From Pedobacter yonginensis (lineage in GTDB: Bacteria > Bacteroidota > Bacteroidia > Sphingobacteriales > Sphingobacteriaceae): DNA of 64,000 nucleotides. The notes beneath the pieces are model-generated. The model saw nothing but the letters and a program-made list of their open reading frames with translations, ran no database searches and had not been told where the DNA came from. Positions 1 through 8,770 of the stretch are shown here, in pieces; positions within the stretch are counted from its first letter, which is position 1; each line of letters opens with the position of its first letter. Location: contig NZ_QGNZ01000005.1 of assembly GCF_003173595.1 (NCBI RefSeq), positions 1-64,000 on the forward strand, written 5' to 3'. A program made the translations under genes and the position numbers.

Positions 1-49
1 ATTACATTGAATACTATAATAACGATCGAATAAAACTCAATCTAAAAGG

Positions 50-78
50 GATGAGCCCGATAAAATATCGAGCTCATC
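50..78. repeat. Intergenic hairpin near left edge
   Basis: Near-perfect inverted repeat: GATGAGC (50-56), C, CGATA (58-62), a 3-nt loop, TATCG (66-70), A, GCTCATC (72-78). On the minus strand it is followed by CCCTTTTAG, a weak U-tract, so it could end a leftward transcript entering from outside the window. The rest of 1-253 shows no gene; a second arm pair (GGTGCA/TGCACC) lies near 117-159. Confidence 0.4.
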
Positions 79-253
79 ACATTAATAATTAATTTCTAAT
101 TTCGTCCAACTTTTGGGGTGCACTTCAAAAAAATGATCAGACTCTTTTTTTTGCACCTTAGATAGTCCAAAATCCTAAACCTAAGCCCAACTTTTTCTTA
201 TAATGTAGTACCAAACATTGATCGATATCTAGCCTATTTTAAAAAATTTGAAG

Positions 254-360
254 AGCAAGTACAGCAGCTAGATTTTAGGCCACCCCCGCTATCGCTACAA
301 GTCCGCCCCGATAAAAATCGGGTTACGGGCTTTCCGATTTATCGGGTCTAAGTGGCTCAT
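254..360 (-). repeat. Dispersed intergenic repeat, copy 1
   Basis: Copy of an intergenic family also seen at 27298-27390 (minus), 27504-27580 (plus), 35963-36042 (plus), 55155-55280 (minus) and 61715-61800 (plus). Shared elements in the family orientation are TAAACCC or similar, AAGCGGTA-like, a small CCCGAT/ATCGGG hairpin, TTTAGCG and GGGGCTGC. This copy shares GCAAGTACAGCA exactly with copy 2. Copies are diverged, about 80-120 bp, and confined to intergenic DNA. Confidence 0.5.
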
Positions 361-433
361 TCCCAATAAATATCTACGTTTCTAAAACACACAATCGCTC
401 AACTCAAAAAGTAAAAAGTTTTTTTATGAAAAA

Positions 434-469
434 TTTGCGAAACCGAATAGTTGCATATATATTTGCAAC
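434..469 (+). promoter_or_regulatory. Promoter with overlapping ArsR-type operator
   Basis: TTTG (434-437), 20 nt, TATATTTG (458-465) fits the Bacteroidota -33/-7 consensus. The palindrome GTTGCA (450-455) / TGCAAC (464-469) lies on the -7 element, 34 nt before the regulator start. ArsR-family repressors typically bind such dyads in their own promoter, so this is the likely autoregulatory site (inference). Confidence 0.65.
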
Positions 470-498
470 CAATTAGTTTCATTTAATTAATCCCGAAA

Positions 499-819
499 AT
501 GAGAAGAGATGTTTTTCAAGCCATTGCAGACCCAACAAGGAGAGCCATTATTACGTTAATTGCCTTACAAGCAATGACACCAAATGCCCTCTCCGAACAT
601 TTTGAAACCAGCAGACAAGCCGTTTCAAAACACATCAAAATTTTAATTGAGTGTGAGTTGGTTAAACAAGACCACCAAGGCAGGGAAATTTATTATCAAT
701 TAAATGCCAATAAAATGAAAGAAATAGACACTTGGCTTGAGCAATTTAGAAAAATATGGGAAACCAGATTTAATCAACTTGATCAAGTATTATTAACACT
801 TAAAAACAAAAAATCATGA
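499..819 (+). CDS. ArsR-family winged-helix transcriptional regulator
   Basis: A 106-residue single-domain winged-helix protein. The opening ADPTRRAIITLIA, the helix-turn-helix around residues 30-52 (LSEHFETSRQAVSKHIK) and the wing HQGREIYYQL are typical of the ArsR subgroup that is paired with AHSA1/SRPBCC proteins. No metal-binding cysteine motif (CxC) is present, so metal sensing is unlikely. It overlaps the next gene by 4 bp (ATGA) and so is translationally coupled to it. A palindrome on its promoter suggests self-repression. The inducer cannot be read from the sequence. Confidence 0.9.
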   Translation: MRRDVFQAIADPTRRAIITLIALQAMTPNALSEHFETSRQAVSKHIKILIECELVKQDHQGREIYYQLNANKMKEIDTWLEQFRKIWETRFNQLDQVLLTLKNKKS

Positions 820-1319
820 GAAACGACTTGCTATTTGATTTTACCGTTGATAAAGAATCAAAAACGGTATTCATAAATAGAGAATTTAATGCACCAATTG
901 ATTTGGTATGGGATGCCTTTACCAAAAAAGAAATCCTCGATCAATGGTGGGCACCAAAACCTTGGGCCTCCGTAACAAAGGCGATGAATTTTGAAGTCGG
1001 CGGACGAAGATTTTATGCCATGGTAAGTCCTGAAGGAGAAGAACATTACTCTATTCAAAAATATACGGCAATTAACCCGAAAACAAATTTTAAAATGTTA
1101 AATGCCTTTGCAGATCCACAAGAAAATCCACAATTACCTGGCTCTAACTGGGATCTTAACTTCAGTGAAGAAGAGGGTATCACCAAACTTTCCGTTACCA
1201 TTTACAACGACTCTTTGGAGCGAATGGAAAAAATGATTGAAATGGGCTTCAAAGAAGGCTTCAGCATGACGTTGAATAGCCTTGATGATTTATTCGAACA
1301 ACTATCAAAGCAACCCTAA
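816..1319 (+). CDS. SRPBCC (AHSA1-type) domain protein
   Basis: A 167-residue START/Bet v1-like protein of the AHSA1 family, with the recognisable N-terminal block REFNAPIDLVWDAFT, then DQWWAPKPW, and the C-terminal helix block MGFKEGFSMTLNSLDDL. These proteins form a hydrophobic ligand cavity; in many bacteria they sit directly behind an ArsR regulator, as here. The ligand and function are unknown. Start ATG lies inside the stop of the upstream gene. Probably cytoplasmic: no signal peptide or membrane helix. Confidence 0.88.
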   Translation: MRNDLLFDFTVDKESKTVFINREFNAPIDLVWDAFTKKEILDQWWAPKPWASVTKAMNFEVGGRRFYAMVSPEGEEHYSIQKYTAINPKTNFKMLNAFADPQENPQLPGSNWDLNFSEEEGITKLSVTIYNDSLERMEKMIEMGFKEGFSMTLNSLDDLFEQLSKQP

Positions 1320-1436
1320 ATGTAGCGCCTCATTGCTATATGATTGCACAAAATTATTTTTGATCTTAACCCACAATGGCTTGCATTTCTGCAAGCCATT
1401 GTAAATTAAACTGATATTGATTGAGAATAAAATCCC

Positions 1437-3944
1437 TTATTTGCCATTCTGCTCAATATCCCTGTCCATTTCCACCAAATCTACCCCGCTTGGATCCGAG
1501 AAATCTCCAATTAAATACTTATTAAAATGATCGGCAAGTTTCCAGAAAGCATATTCTGTTAAATCGCCATAAGCATGGCGCTGACCTGGTACAATTAACA
1601 TATCAAATCTTTTACCGGCCTTAATCAGTGCATTTGCAACGCGAATGGTATTCGCCGGATGTACGTTGTTATCCACATCGCCCGTCATTAACAATAAATG
1701 ACCCTTTAAGTTTTTGGCCAGATCTGGGTTTTTCTCAATATTGTATTTAAAGGTTGTATCCCCTTTGGCAGATATAATTTCTTTAACGCCATGATGCTTC
1801 TCGCTCCACCATCTGTTATAAATACTATTATCATGGTTACCAGAATTACTGACCGCAGCTTTGAAAAAATCTGGGTAAACCAACATGGCAGCGGTTGACA
1901 TGAAGCCCCCACCAGAGTGCCCAGTGATGCCTACTTTCTGATCATCAATAAAAGAATACTTTGCAGCAAGTTGTTCTACAGCCGTTTTTTTATCAGCCAA
2001 ACCATAATCACGTAAATTTCCATAACCGAAAGTGTGATACCATTTTGAACGTGAAGGATTTCCACCTCTATTTCCCACGGTGATTACGATGTAACCAAAC
2101 TGTGCCAAACGCTCAGTACGATCCATACTTTTACTAAATGCTTTGTTTACCGCTTCAGTTTGTGGGCCAGGATATACATATTCAATTATTGGGTATTTCT
2201 TATTGGGATCAAAATCAAATGGCTTATACATTACTCCATACAAATCGGTGATGCCATCATCAGCCTTTACTTTAAAGGGTTCTGGAAATTTATATCCCGC
2301 CGTCATCAATAAAGAAAGATCGGTAGTCTCCAAATCCATCACCTTTAATCCATTTCTGTTGTACAGTGTAGATTTTGGCGCTGTATTAACGCGAGAGTAA
2401 TTGTCAACGAAGAAGGTACTATTATCATTCATGCTCGAAGAATGATCAAAATCACCTGCATTAAGCAATTTCATGTTCGAGCCATCAAAATTAATGCTAT
2501 ACATATGAAGATAATAAGGATCTTCTTTAGCCTCTCTCCCATTGGCGGTGAAATAAAGCACCCGATTTTTTTCATCAATGTTGACTATACTTTCACAATG
2601 GAAAGAACCTTTTGTAATTTGATTTTTAAGTTTTCCATCACCATCAAAAAGATAAAAATGTGCCCATCCATCACGTTCGCTCCAATGAATTAGCTCTTTA
2701 CCATCGTTAACCAAACCTGGCCTATTTACTTCCACATAGGTATTAAAGCGTTCGTCAATCAATGGTTTAACCGCATTGGTATTAATATCTACGGTGCAAA
2801 TATCAATTCGCTTCAAATCCCTACTGGTGCGAGAGAAATAGAACTTGGTATCGTTACCTAACCAAACAGATGGGCGGAATTCATTATCACGATCTTTAGC
2901 CAAGGTGGGTTTACTCCAAACTGAAACGCTTTGATCTTTAAAAGCAGAGACATTTAATTTCTTGTAGGTTTTTGCAGGAAAATCAAAGAGCAAAACTTCA
3001 TCTTGAGGGGCTTCAGCTTCACCTGGCATTTGGTATTTGTAGGTTTCTAAAGTTGGTCGGCCTGGGGTAACGCTATTAATTACCCAAAGATCTTTAACCT
3101 TTCTAGAATCGGTACGGTCTAACACAAAATACCTCGAATTTGGCGACCACAACACATAAGCTCCACGTCTTTTTTTATTGTTTTTTTCGTTTTCTACATT
3201 ATTTTCACCATCTCCATCACTTCCGTATGAGTAAAATTTAACTCCATCTTTAGTAAGTTGATGTTCTACAATTGTACTGTCATCCTCATTTTTAACGGCT
3301 TTTTGGTAGTTGCTCTTATCCATCCAATATAAATTATAATTGCGTGAGAAGATAATTGCAGAAGAATCTGGAGCCACCGAACCCCAATTTGGTTTGGGTT
3401 TTGGTTTCGTAAAATTTGGCACTTCGGTTAACTTAGCGGTTGCGAGTTCGTACTTAAAGGAGTAGATTTTTTTCTGCATGGAATCGGCAGCCTTTTTATC
3501 CTTTCTATCTTTTTTCAACTCATCTACCGAGCTCTTTATTTCGAACGAAATGCTTTTTTCATCTGCAGCAAATTTTAAATTTTCTAATGGTAAATGCTCG
3601 GCATCAAACGGATCACGAACGATTAGAGTGATGTCCGCAGCAAGTTTAGCATTATCAAACATCTGTTTTTTGGTTTTAGCAACAGGATCAACTAAATACC
3701 AGAATTTCCCCTTTGGGCTTTCAAAATTATACCAAAAACGATTGCTCATTTTTAACCAATGCGGATCTACCGAAGTGGAATACACCATTTTCTTCAACTT
3801 ATTTGGAGAAAACCTAGAAGCCAATTGATAGTTTGCCTTTGGTGTTGATTGAATATTTTCGCTTAGGGTAAAAGTTTTGGTTTGCGCTAAAGCTGTAAGG
3901 GATAACAACTCTGCGCAGAATAATAGTTTGTAAAACTTGTTCAT
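1437..3944 (-). CDS. S9 family prolyl oligopeptidase / dipeptidyl peptidase IV
   Basis: An 835-residue secreted serine peptidase. Residues 1-20 form a signal peptide ending ALAQ. The N-terminal two thirds is a DPP IV-type beta-propeller; the C-terminal third is an alpha/beta-hydrolase. The catalytic triad is visible: Ser677 in GHSGGG, Asp758 in GDVDNNVH and His790 in GQRHAYG. Such enzymes remove dipeptides (often X-Pro) from peptides in the periplasm. A lysine/asparagine-rich loop about residues 245-260 is a propeller insertion. Monocistronic; divergent from the deacetylase genes. Exact specificity cannot be read from sequence. Confidence 0.93.
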   Translation of the reverse strand: MNKFYKLLFCAELLSLTALAQTKTFTLSENIQSTPKANYQLASRFSPNKLKKMVYSTSVDPHWLKMSNRFWYNFESPKGKFWYLVDPVAKTKKQMFDNAKLAADITLIVRDPFDAEHLPLENLKFAADEKSISFEIKSSVDELKKDRKDKKAADSMQKKIYSFKYELATAKLTEVPNFTKPKPKPNWGSVAPDSSAIIFSRNYNLYWMDKSNYQKAVKNEDDSTIVEHQLTKDGVKFYSYGSDGDGENNVENEKNNKKRRGAYVLWSPNSRYFVLDRTDSRKVKDLWVINSVTPGRPTLETYKYQMPGEAEAPQDEVLLFDFPAKTYKKLNVSAFKDQSVSVWSKPTLAKDRDNEFRPSVWLGNDTKFYFSRTSRDLKRIDICTVDINTNAVKPLIDERFNTYVEVNRPGLVNDGKELIHWSERDGWAHFYLFDGDGKLKNQITKGSFHCESIVNIDEKNRVLYFTANGREAKEDPYYLHMYSINFDGSNMKLLNAGDFDHSSSMNDNSTFFVDNYSRVNTAPKSTLYNRNGLKVMDLETTDLSLLMTAGYKFPEPFKVKADDGITDLYGVMYKPFDFDPNKKYPIIEYVYPGPQTEAVNKAFSKSMDRTERLAQFGYIVITVGNRGGNPSRSKWYHTFGYGNLRDYGLADKKTAVEQLAAKYSFIDDQKVGITGHSGGGFMSTAAMLVYPDFFKAAVSNSGNHDNSIYNRWWSEKHHGVKEIISAKGDTTFKYNIEKNPDLAKNLKGHLLLMTGDVDNNVHPANTIRVANALIKAGKRFDMLIVPGQRHAYGDLTEYAFWKLADHFNKYLIGDFSDPSGVDLVEMDRDIEQNGK

Positions 3945-4119
3945 TAATTTGCGGTTTGAGTTTGCTAAAATATTTAATTAAAGGCGATTAAATTTGTAAA
4001 TTTTGTAATAAAAGCGATAGTTTCAATCAATTTGTGCTCGATTAAATAATTATCAACACATTTTTATTTAGTGAATATTTAATTAGCGGATTTTATAGTT
4101 TTGTAGCAAATACATTTAT

Positions 4120-4998
4120 ATGAAATTCAGATTCTTGAGCATAATTTCAGCAGGCCTAATTTTATTCGCCAGCTGTCAATCTAAATCACAAACCGAAAGT
4201 AAAAGCAGTAAAGATTCTACCGAAACTAAAGCTCAAATCGCGGAAAGCAACACTACCCCAACCGATGTTTCCAAAATTAAAGTGGCCGATGCCAAAACAA
4301 TTTTGGCCAGGAAGCAAGTTCCCATTTTATGCTACCACCAAGTACGCAACTGGAAACCCACCGATGGAAAAGTAGGCAAAGACTATATCGTAGAAATTCA
4401 AAACTTTAAGGATCAAATGAAAATGTTGGTCGACAGCGGCTACCATACCATTTTGCCAAATCAGCTTTATGCCTATTTAAATACAGGTGCAAAGCTACCA
4501 AGCAAACCCATTATGTTAACCTTTGACGATACAGACATGGATCAGTTTACGGTAGTAAAACCCACGCTAGATAAATTGGGCTATAAGGCTGTTTATTTCA
4601 TCATGACCGTTTCGATAGGTAGAAAGGGCAAGTTTGTTGATTATATGACCAAAGAGCAAATTAAGCAACTATCAGATGAAGGAAATGTTATCGGAAGCCA
4701 CACCTACGACCACAAGAACTTTAAGAAATATGCTGGCAAGGATTGGGAGGAGCAATTGGACAAACCCACCAAAAAGCTTGAAGAAATTACCGGTAAAAAA
4801 ATGACCGAGTTTGCTTATCCGTTTGGTTTGTGGAATGCAGAAGGCATACCCGAATTGAAGAAACGTGGATTTTTGATGGCTTACCAATTATCAACCAAAC
4901 GTGATGAAAAAGACCCCCTATTCACCATCCGCAGGATTATCGCCAGTGGATATTGGAGTCCGAGAACATTAAGCAACAGCATTAAAAACAGTTTTTAA
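4120..4998 (+). CDS. Polysaccharide deacetylase lipoprotein (paralogue 1)
   Basis: A 292-residue lipoprotein: lipobox LFASC with Cys19, then a Ser/Thr/Lys linker to about residue 55, then a NodB-like carbohydrate esterase domain. Motif 1 is TFDDTD (residues 134-139, with the two Asp), motif 2 is HTYDH (194-198), the metal-binding His pair. The usual FDDG glycine is replaced by Thr, as in the paralogue. Likely removes acetyl groups from a polymer such as peptidoglycan or an exopolysaccharide at the envelope (family knowledge; substrate unknown). The tandem neighbour at 5052 is a clear duplicate. Confidence 0.9.
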   Translation: MKFRFLSIISAGLILFASCQSKSQTESKSSKDSTETKAQIAESNTTPTDVSKIKVADAKTILARKQVPILCYHQVRNWKPTDGKVGKDYIVEIQNFKDQMKMLVDSGYHTILPNQLYAYLNTGAKLPSKPIMLTFDDTDMDQFTVVKPTLDKLGYKAVYFIMTVSIGRKGKFVDYMTKEQIKQLSDEGNVIGSHTYDHKNFKKYAGKDWEEQLDKPTKKLEEITGKKMTEFAYPFGLWNAEGIPELKKRGFLMAYQLSTKRDEKDPLFTIRRIIASGYWSPRTLSNSIKNSF

Positions 4999-5010
4999 AA
5001 TAGATTTATG

Positions 5011-5036
5011 AGCTCAGGCATCGTGCCTGAGCTTTA
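5011..5036 (+). terminator. Hairpin between the two deacetylase genes
   Basis: Perfect 10-bp stem AGCTCAGGCA (5011-5020) / TGCCTGAGCT (5024-5033) with a TCG loop, followed only by TTTAC. It is a weak intrinsic terminator or an mRNA-processing/stability hairpin within the deacetylase cluster. Confidence 0.5.
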
Positions 5037-5051
5037 CTAGCCTCCGAACAC

Positions 5052-5915
5052 ATGAAACGACTTTTCTATTTCGCCGTTATCATTCCTCTGCTTTTAACAT
5101 CCTGCCATTCAAAATCCAATCGAAACAAATTATCTGTTCTACAGCAAGCTGAAACAGCAGAAAATAAAACACCTTCACAAGGTAAACCAGCTGATACCAA
5201 AACCATATTGACCAGAAAGGAAGTTCCTGTTTTATGTTACCATCAAATAAGAAACAGCCTCGCCAGCGATAGTAAAAGAGCACACGACGACATTATAGCG
5301 CCCGATAAATTTGCCCAGCACATCAAGATGCTAGCCGATAGTGGTTACCACACCATTTTGCCAGATCAGCTGTACAATTATCTGGTTTATGGCACAAAAT
5401 TACCAACAAAACCCATCATGATTACTTTTGACGATACCGATGAAGATCAATTTACCGTTGGTGCATCAACACTAAAAAAATATGGTTTTAAGGGCGTCTA
5501 TTTCATTATGACGGTATCTATTGGTAAAAAAGGACGGATTGGATACATGACTGCCGACCAAATTAAACAACTGTCGGATGAAGGAAATACCATCGCCAGC
5601 CATACTTACGACCATAAAAATTTTGCTCAATTTACCGATCAGGATTGGATCACCCAAATTGATGAACCCACCAAAAAACTCGAAAAAATAACGGGTAAGA
5701 AGGTGGAGTATTTTGCCTTCCCCTATGGTGTTTACAAAGCTTCTACTTTACATAAACTGCAAGAACATGGCTTCAAAGCAGCATTTATCTTATCTACCAA
5801 AAGAGACGAACAATATCCACTTTATACCATCAGGAGAATCATCGATCCGGGAAGATATACCGCTAAAAACTTGTATTACAGTATCAATAAAAGCTTCAAT
5901 AAGCCAAAACAATAA
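5052..5915 (+). CDS. Polysaccharide deacetylase lipoprotein (paralogue 2)
   Basis: A 287-residue NodB-domain lipoprotein closely resembling the product at 4120. The lipobox is LLTSC (Cys18), then a short polar linker. Catalytic motifs TFDDTD (125-130) and HTYDH (184-188) are conserved, as is the RRII-containing C-terminus. The second copy differs mainly in the linker and in lacking a few residues near position 165. Same orientation as its paralogue and the following lipoprotein gene, 39 nt downstream, so these three may be co-transcribed despite the hairpin between the deacetylases. Confidence 0.9.
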   Translation: MKRLFYFAVIIPLLLTSCHSKSNRNKLSVLQQAETAENKTPSQGKPADTKTILTRKEVPVLCYHQIRNSLASDSKRAHDDIIAPDKFAQHIKMLADSGYHTILPDQLYNYLVYGTKLPTKPIMITFDDTDEDQFTVGASTLKKYGFKGVYFIMTVSIGKKGRIGYMTADQIKQLSDEGNTIASHTYDHKNFAQFTDQDWITQIDEPTKKLEKITGKKVEYFAFPYGVYKASTLHKLQEHGFKAAFILSTKRDEQYPLYTIRRIIDPGRYTAKNLYYSINKSFNKPKQ

Positions 5916-5954
5916 GCCAAAAAATTTATTTAATAAGTATAATCATTACCAGCC

Positions 5955-7106
5955 ATGAAAAAACTTATTTTATGTAGTGCCATCGCATTGGTAGCGCTAA
6001 CAGCCTGTAACCGCAGTAAAACAGAAAACAGCAATACAGAAACCCTCGACTCCTCAAAAAACACAGTTGCCGATTTGCCAGAAAACTTTTACAAGCGCCT
6101 TGAAGGCGAAATAGCTGGAAAACACGTTGTGATGAACTTACAAAAAACTGGGAGCGATTATTCTGGAACATATTATTACAACGGTTCATGGTTAAACTTA
6201 TCTATTGATACTTTAATTGGGAAAGATAGTGTCGTATTAAATGAAAACAATTACGCTGAATATTATTTTGATGAGCATGCAAAATCCAATCGCTTAGCGC
6301 TAAAATGGGTAGGTAATGGTTTTAACGGTAAGTGGATGAATGGTAAAACAGATACAACCTTTCCCATTAACCTTACTGAAAAATATCCAGCGGGTAGTTA
6401 TTCCTTCTCAATTTCGACCTATCAGGATTCTATAAAAGCATTTCCACAAAAGGCAAAATCGCCTGTTGCAGAAATTGGTTTGAAAGCTTTAACGGCTCCA
6501 GAAAACGCTTGGCTAGATCAACAACTTAAAAAATTGATGGGTTTCAAGGATAATCAAACCAACTGGAACGCAGGATTGAAGAGCATGGCAAGTTCTTATT
6601 TAGAAGATTATAAAAAAAATGTTGCTGAATACGAAAAAGACGGAGATACCAATGTCGCATTTTTAAATTATAGCAACCACAGTAATCAAAGTTTGGTTTA
6701 TAACGATAAGGATTTTGTAATCATCGAGCAGATGGATGATGATTATAGCGGTGGTGCACATGGTAATTATGCAAGCACATTCCACTGTTTAGATGTTAAA
6801 ACAAAAAAGAAATTGGTGCTAAGCGATGTTGTAAAGGTAGATACGCTAATTTTACAGGGCTTGTTAGAAAAGAACCTTCGCAAGCAATACAATGTTAAAG
6901 CAGGAGAAAAATTATCAACTGTTCTTTTTGATGATTATTTAAAGCCAAACAACAATTTCTATTTTAACGATAATGGATTGGCGTTTTTGTATAATCCCTA
7001 TGAGGTTGCAAGTTATGCCCAAGGACAAATTATTGTTTACATTCCATTTACAGAACTAAAACCTTACTTAACACCAGCTTTTGCAGCAAGAATTGGAATG
7101 AAGTAA
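5955..7106 (+). CDS. DUF3298/RsiV-like domain lipoprotein
   Basis: A 383-residue lipoprotein with lipobox LTAC (Cys18). Residues about 40-135 look like a small beta-rich module; the middle matches the PdaC/DUF4163 type; the C-terminal ~110 residues, beginning near EQMDDDYSGGAHGNY, are the DUF3298 domain also found in the lysozyme-sensing anti-sigma factor RsiV and in PdaC. There is no transmembrane segment beyond the lipobox, so it is not a classical anti-sigma factor. The neighbouring deacetylases make a cell-wall role plausible (inference). Confidence 0.8.
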   Translation: MKKLILCSAIALVALTACNRSKTENSNTETLDSSKNTVADLPENFYKRLEGEIAGKHVVMNLQKTGSDYSGTYYYNGSWLNLSIDTLIGKDSVVLNENNYAEYYFDEHAKSNRLALKWVGNGFNGKWMNGKTDTTFPINLTEKYPAGSYSFSISTYQDSIKAFPQKAKSPVAEIGLKALTAPENAWLDQQLKKLMGFKDNQTNWNAGLKSMASSYLEDYKKNVAEYEKDGDTNVAFLNYSNHSNQSLVYNDKDFVIIEQMDDDYSGGAHGNYASTFHCLDVKTKKKLVLSDVVKVDTLILQGLLEKNLRKQYNVKAGEKLSTVLFDDYLKPNNNFYFNDNGLAFLYNPYEVASYAQGQIIVYIPFTELKPYLTPAFAARIGMK

Positions 7107-7201
7107 TTAAAAATTCTTCTCCCTGTATTCAATTTAGAAGGGGATAAGATCAAAATACCTAAGCTTCTCATTTAAAGTATATTGCCTTCATTTTCAATTA
7201 T

Positions 7202-7654
7202 TTAATAGATTTCCTCGATTAAATATTGCTTCCCGTTGAAGTTGAGTACTTCTTTGGCTTTTTTGCCAATAAATAACTTTCCGATTGGGGAAGCTTGAGA
7301 AACGGCAAAAAAGGTTTTACCATCAAATTTGAGTTCTCCTGCACTCATACTGATGTAGAAATTACCTTCAGAAGTTAGCACCAAACTTCCGTTTTTAACA
7401 ACCTTCGCAGCCTCCACGTGCTCTATTTGTTGTAAAGCAATTTTCTGCTGTCCGGCTTCATATAAAAGCTTGTTGTTGCGGTCCATTTCTTGTTGCATCA
7501 TCTCGCGGGTGGTTTCGTATTTATCACCGGCACTGCTTTTTGTATCGTCATTTGATGCCTGCCGGGCTTGCTGTAGGGAATATTCGATGTTTTCGATTCT
7601 ATTCTCAATAAAAGTTAAGCAAAGCTGATATAATGAAGATTTTAGATTAGACAT
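7202..7654 (-). CDS. GreA/GreB-like protein
   Basis: I start this at ATG 7654 (MSNLKSSLYQ, 150 residues); an upstream in-frame ATG at 7702 would add 16 residues that do not resemble the family. The N-terminal half is a charged coiled coil (about 10-85) and the C-terminal half is a small beta domain with SPIGKLFIGKKAKEVLNFNG, which resembles the GreA/GreB C-terminal domain. Proteins of this type in Bacteroidota are sometimes labelled 3-oxoacyl-ACP synthase, for which nothing here gives support. Probable role: binding in the RNA polymerase secondary channel or a related function (inference). Confidence 0.65.
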   Translation of the reverse strand: MSNLKSSLYQLCLTFIENRIENIEYSLQQARQASNDDTKSSAGDKYETTREMMQQEMDRNNKLLYEAGQQKIALQQIEHVEAAKVVKNGSLVLTSEGNFYISMSAGELKFDGKTFFAVSQASPIGKLFIGKKAKEVLNFNGKQYLIEEIY

Positions 7655-7685
7655 ATTTTGAAATGGGAATAATTGATCATGAGGT

Positions 7686-8030
7686 TTAATTACGAATTGC
7701 AAAAGCCTGTTTTAAAATGAATTCAATCTTATCTTTTGGAATATCTAACTGCGGATCGATAATGAAAATTTTAATTCTGGCTCTTTTCTCTTGCAACAAA
7801 TCTTCGTGTTCTATTTTGTTTCCATCTACCAAACCAAGGTAGGGCTTATGGCGCTTTTTGTGCATCCAAAGATAGCAGAACATTTTTCCTTTAAAATAAT
7901 AAAAGGGCATTCCATATTTCCAGTGTTCGGTAACTTGGGCATAACTTAATAAAAGCGATCTTAAATATTGTAAACAGCTTTTAACGGGTTCATTTTTCTC
8001 TGCAAAATAAGTATCCAGTGGGTTTAAGAT
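7686..8030 (-). CDS. DUF1801-type protein with no canonical start codon
   Basis: The frame encodes about 114 residues resembling the DUF1801 family (NPLDTYF, then EHWKYGMPFYYFKGKMF, then RARIKIF). The only ATG in frame is at 7910, in the middle of the conserved WKYGMPF block, and would give a truncated 74-residue product. The family-like sequence continues upstream to about 8030, yet no ATG, GTG or TTG occurs between it and the in-frame TGA at 8058-8060. ATC at 8028-8030 or CTG at 8016-8018 are the only near-cognate candidates. Either a non-canonical start is used or the start has been lost. Confidence 0.6.
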   Translation of the reverse strand: MLNPLDTYFAEKNEPVKSCLQYLRSLLLSYAQVTEHWKYGMPFYYFKGKMFCYLWMHKKRHKPYLGLVDGNKIEHEDLLQEKRARIKIFIIDPQLDIPKDKIEFILKQAFAIRN

Positions 8031-8103
8031 GGCTAAACAACTATTAGATTTTAAATGTCAACAGGATAAGTATTTTATAGATACGATTGAACAACTGAAT
8101 AAA

Positions 8104-8679
8104 CTACTCCTCTATCCATTTTACTTTTTCTTCTATCGGGGTACGGTTTGGAGTCCACGGCTTTTCATTATGGTAGCCCATGTAAAATAAACCAATACAC
8201 TTCTCATTCTGGTTAAGTTTAAGAAAGTTGCCCAAATCATCAATTATCGGTGGTGAGCTCCAATATGCGCCAACTTTTAGACTTTCGGCGGTTAAAGCCA
8301 TATTTTGAACCGCGCAAGAAACTGCCGCCAACTCTTCCCATTCAGGAATTTTGCCACTTAACTGCATATTAATGGCAATAACACAATCTGCTTGGCTCGT
8401 TTTTTCTGCAAAGCTATCGTACTTTTTCTGTAAAAACTGTTGTGGCGCTACCAGGGCTTTATACAAATTACCGAGTTCTGCACCAAGTCTTTCCAAGCCA
8501 GTTTTTCTAATTACGGTGAAGCGCCAAGGTTGGGTTAATTTATGTGTGGGTGCATAGTTTGCACTTTCTAAAATTTGATTAATGACCTCAAGCGGAATCT
8601 CCTTTTTGATGTAACTAGCTGGAAAGATACTGCGCCGTTCTTTTATAACTTTTATTAAATTTTCGTAAGCTGTTGTCAT
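8104..8679 (-). CDS. Nitroreductase family protein
   Basis: A 191-residue flavoprotein of the nitroreductase family, started at ATG 8679 (MTTAYENLIKVIKERRS). A longer frame to 8826 would overlap the upstream gene and adds unrelated sequence. Hallmarks are the FMN-phosphate-binding RRSIFPASY near the N-terminus, NYAPTHKLTQPWRF, and the C-terminal GLFYMGYHNEKPWTPNR. It should reduce nitro-, quinone- or similar electrophiles with NAD(P)H using FMN. Compact single-domain form; physiological substrate unknown. Confidence 0.88.
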   Translation of the reverse strand: MTTAYENLIKVIKERRSIFPASYIKKEIPLEVINQILESANYAPTHKLTQPWRFTVIRKTGLERLGAELGNLYKALVAPQQFLQKKYDSFAEKTSQADCVIAINMQLSGKIPEWEELAAVSCAVQNMALTAESLKVGAYWSSPPIIDDLGNFLKLNQNEKCIGLFYMGYHNEKPWTPNRTPIEEKVKWIEE

Positions 8680-8770
8680 TTGGTAAATATAAGCTAATTG
8701 GTTAAGAATTGTGGCCTGAGGAAGAATCAAAGAAGTATTTTGACATTCGGATTCTGCCCGACTATTCTTT

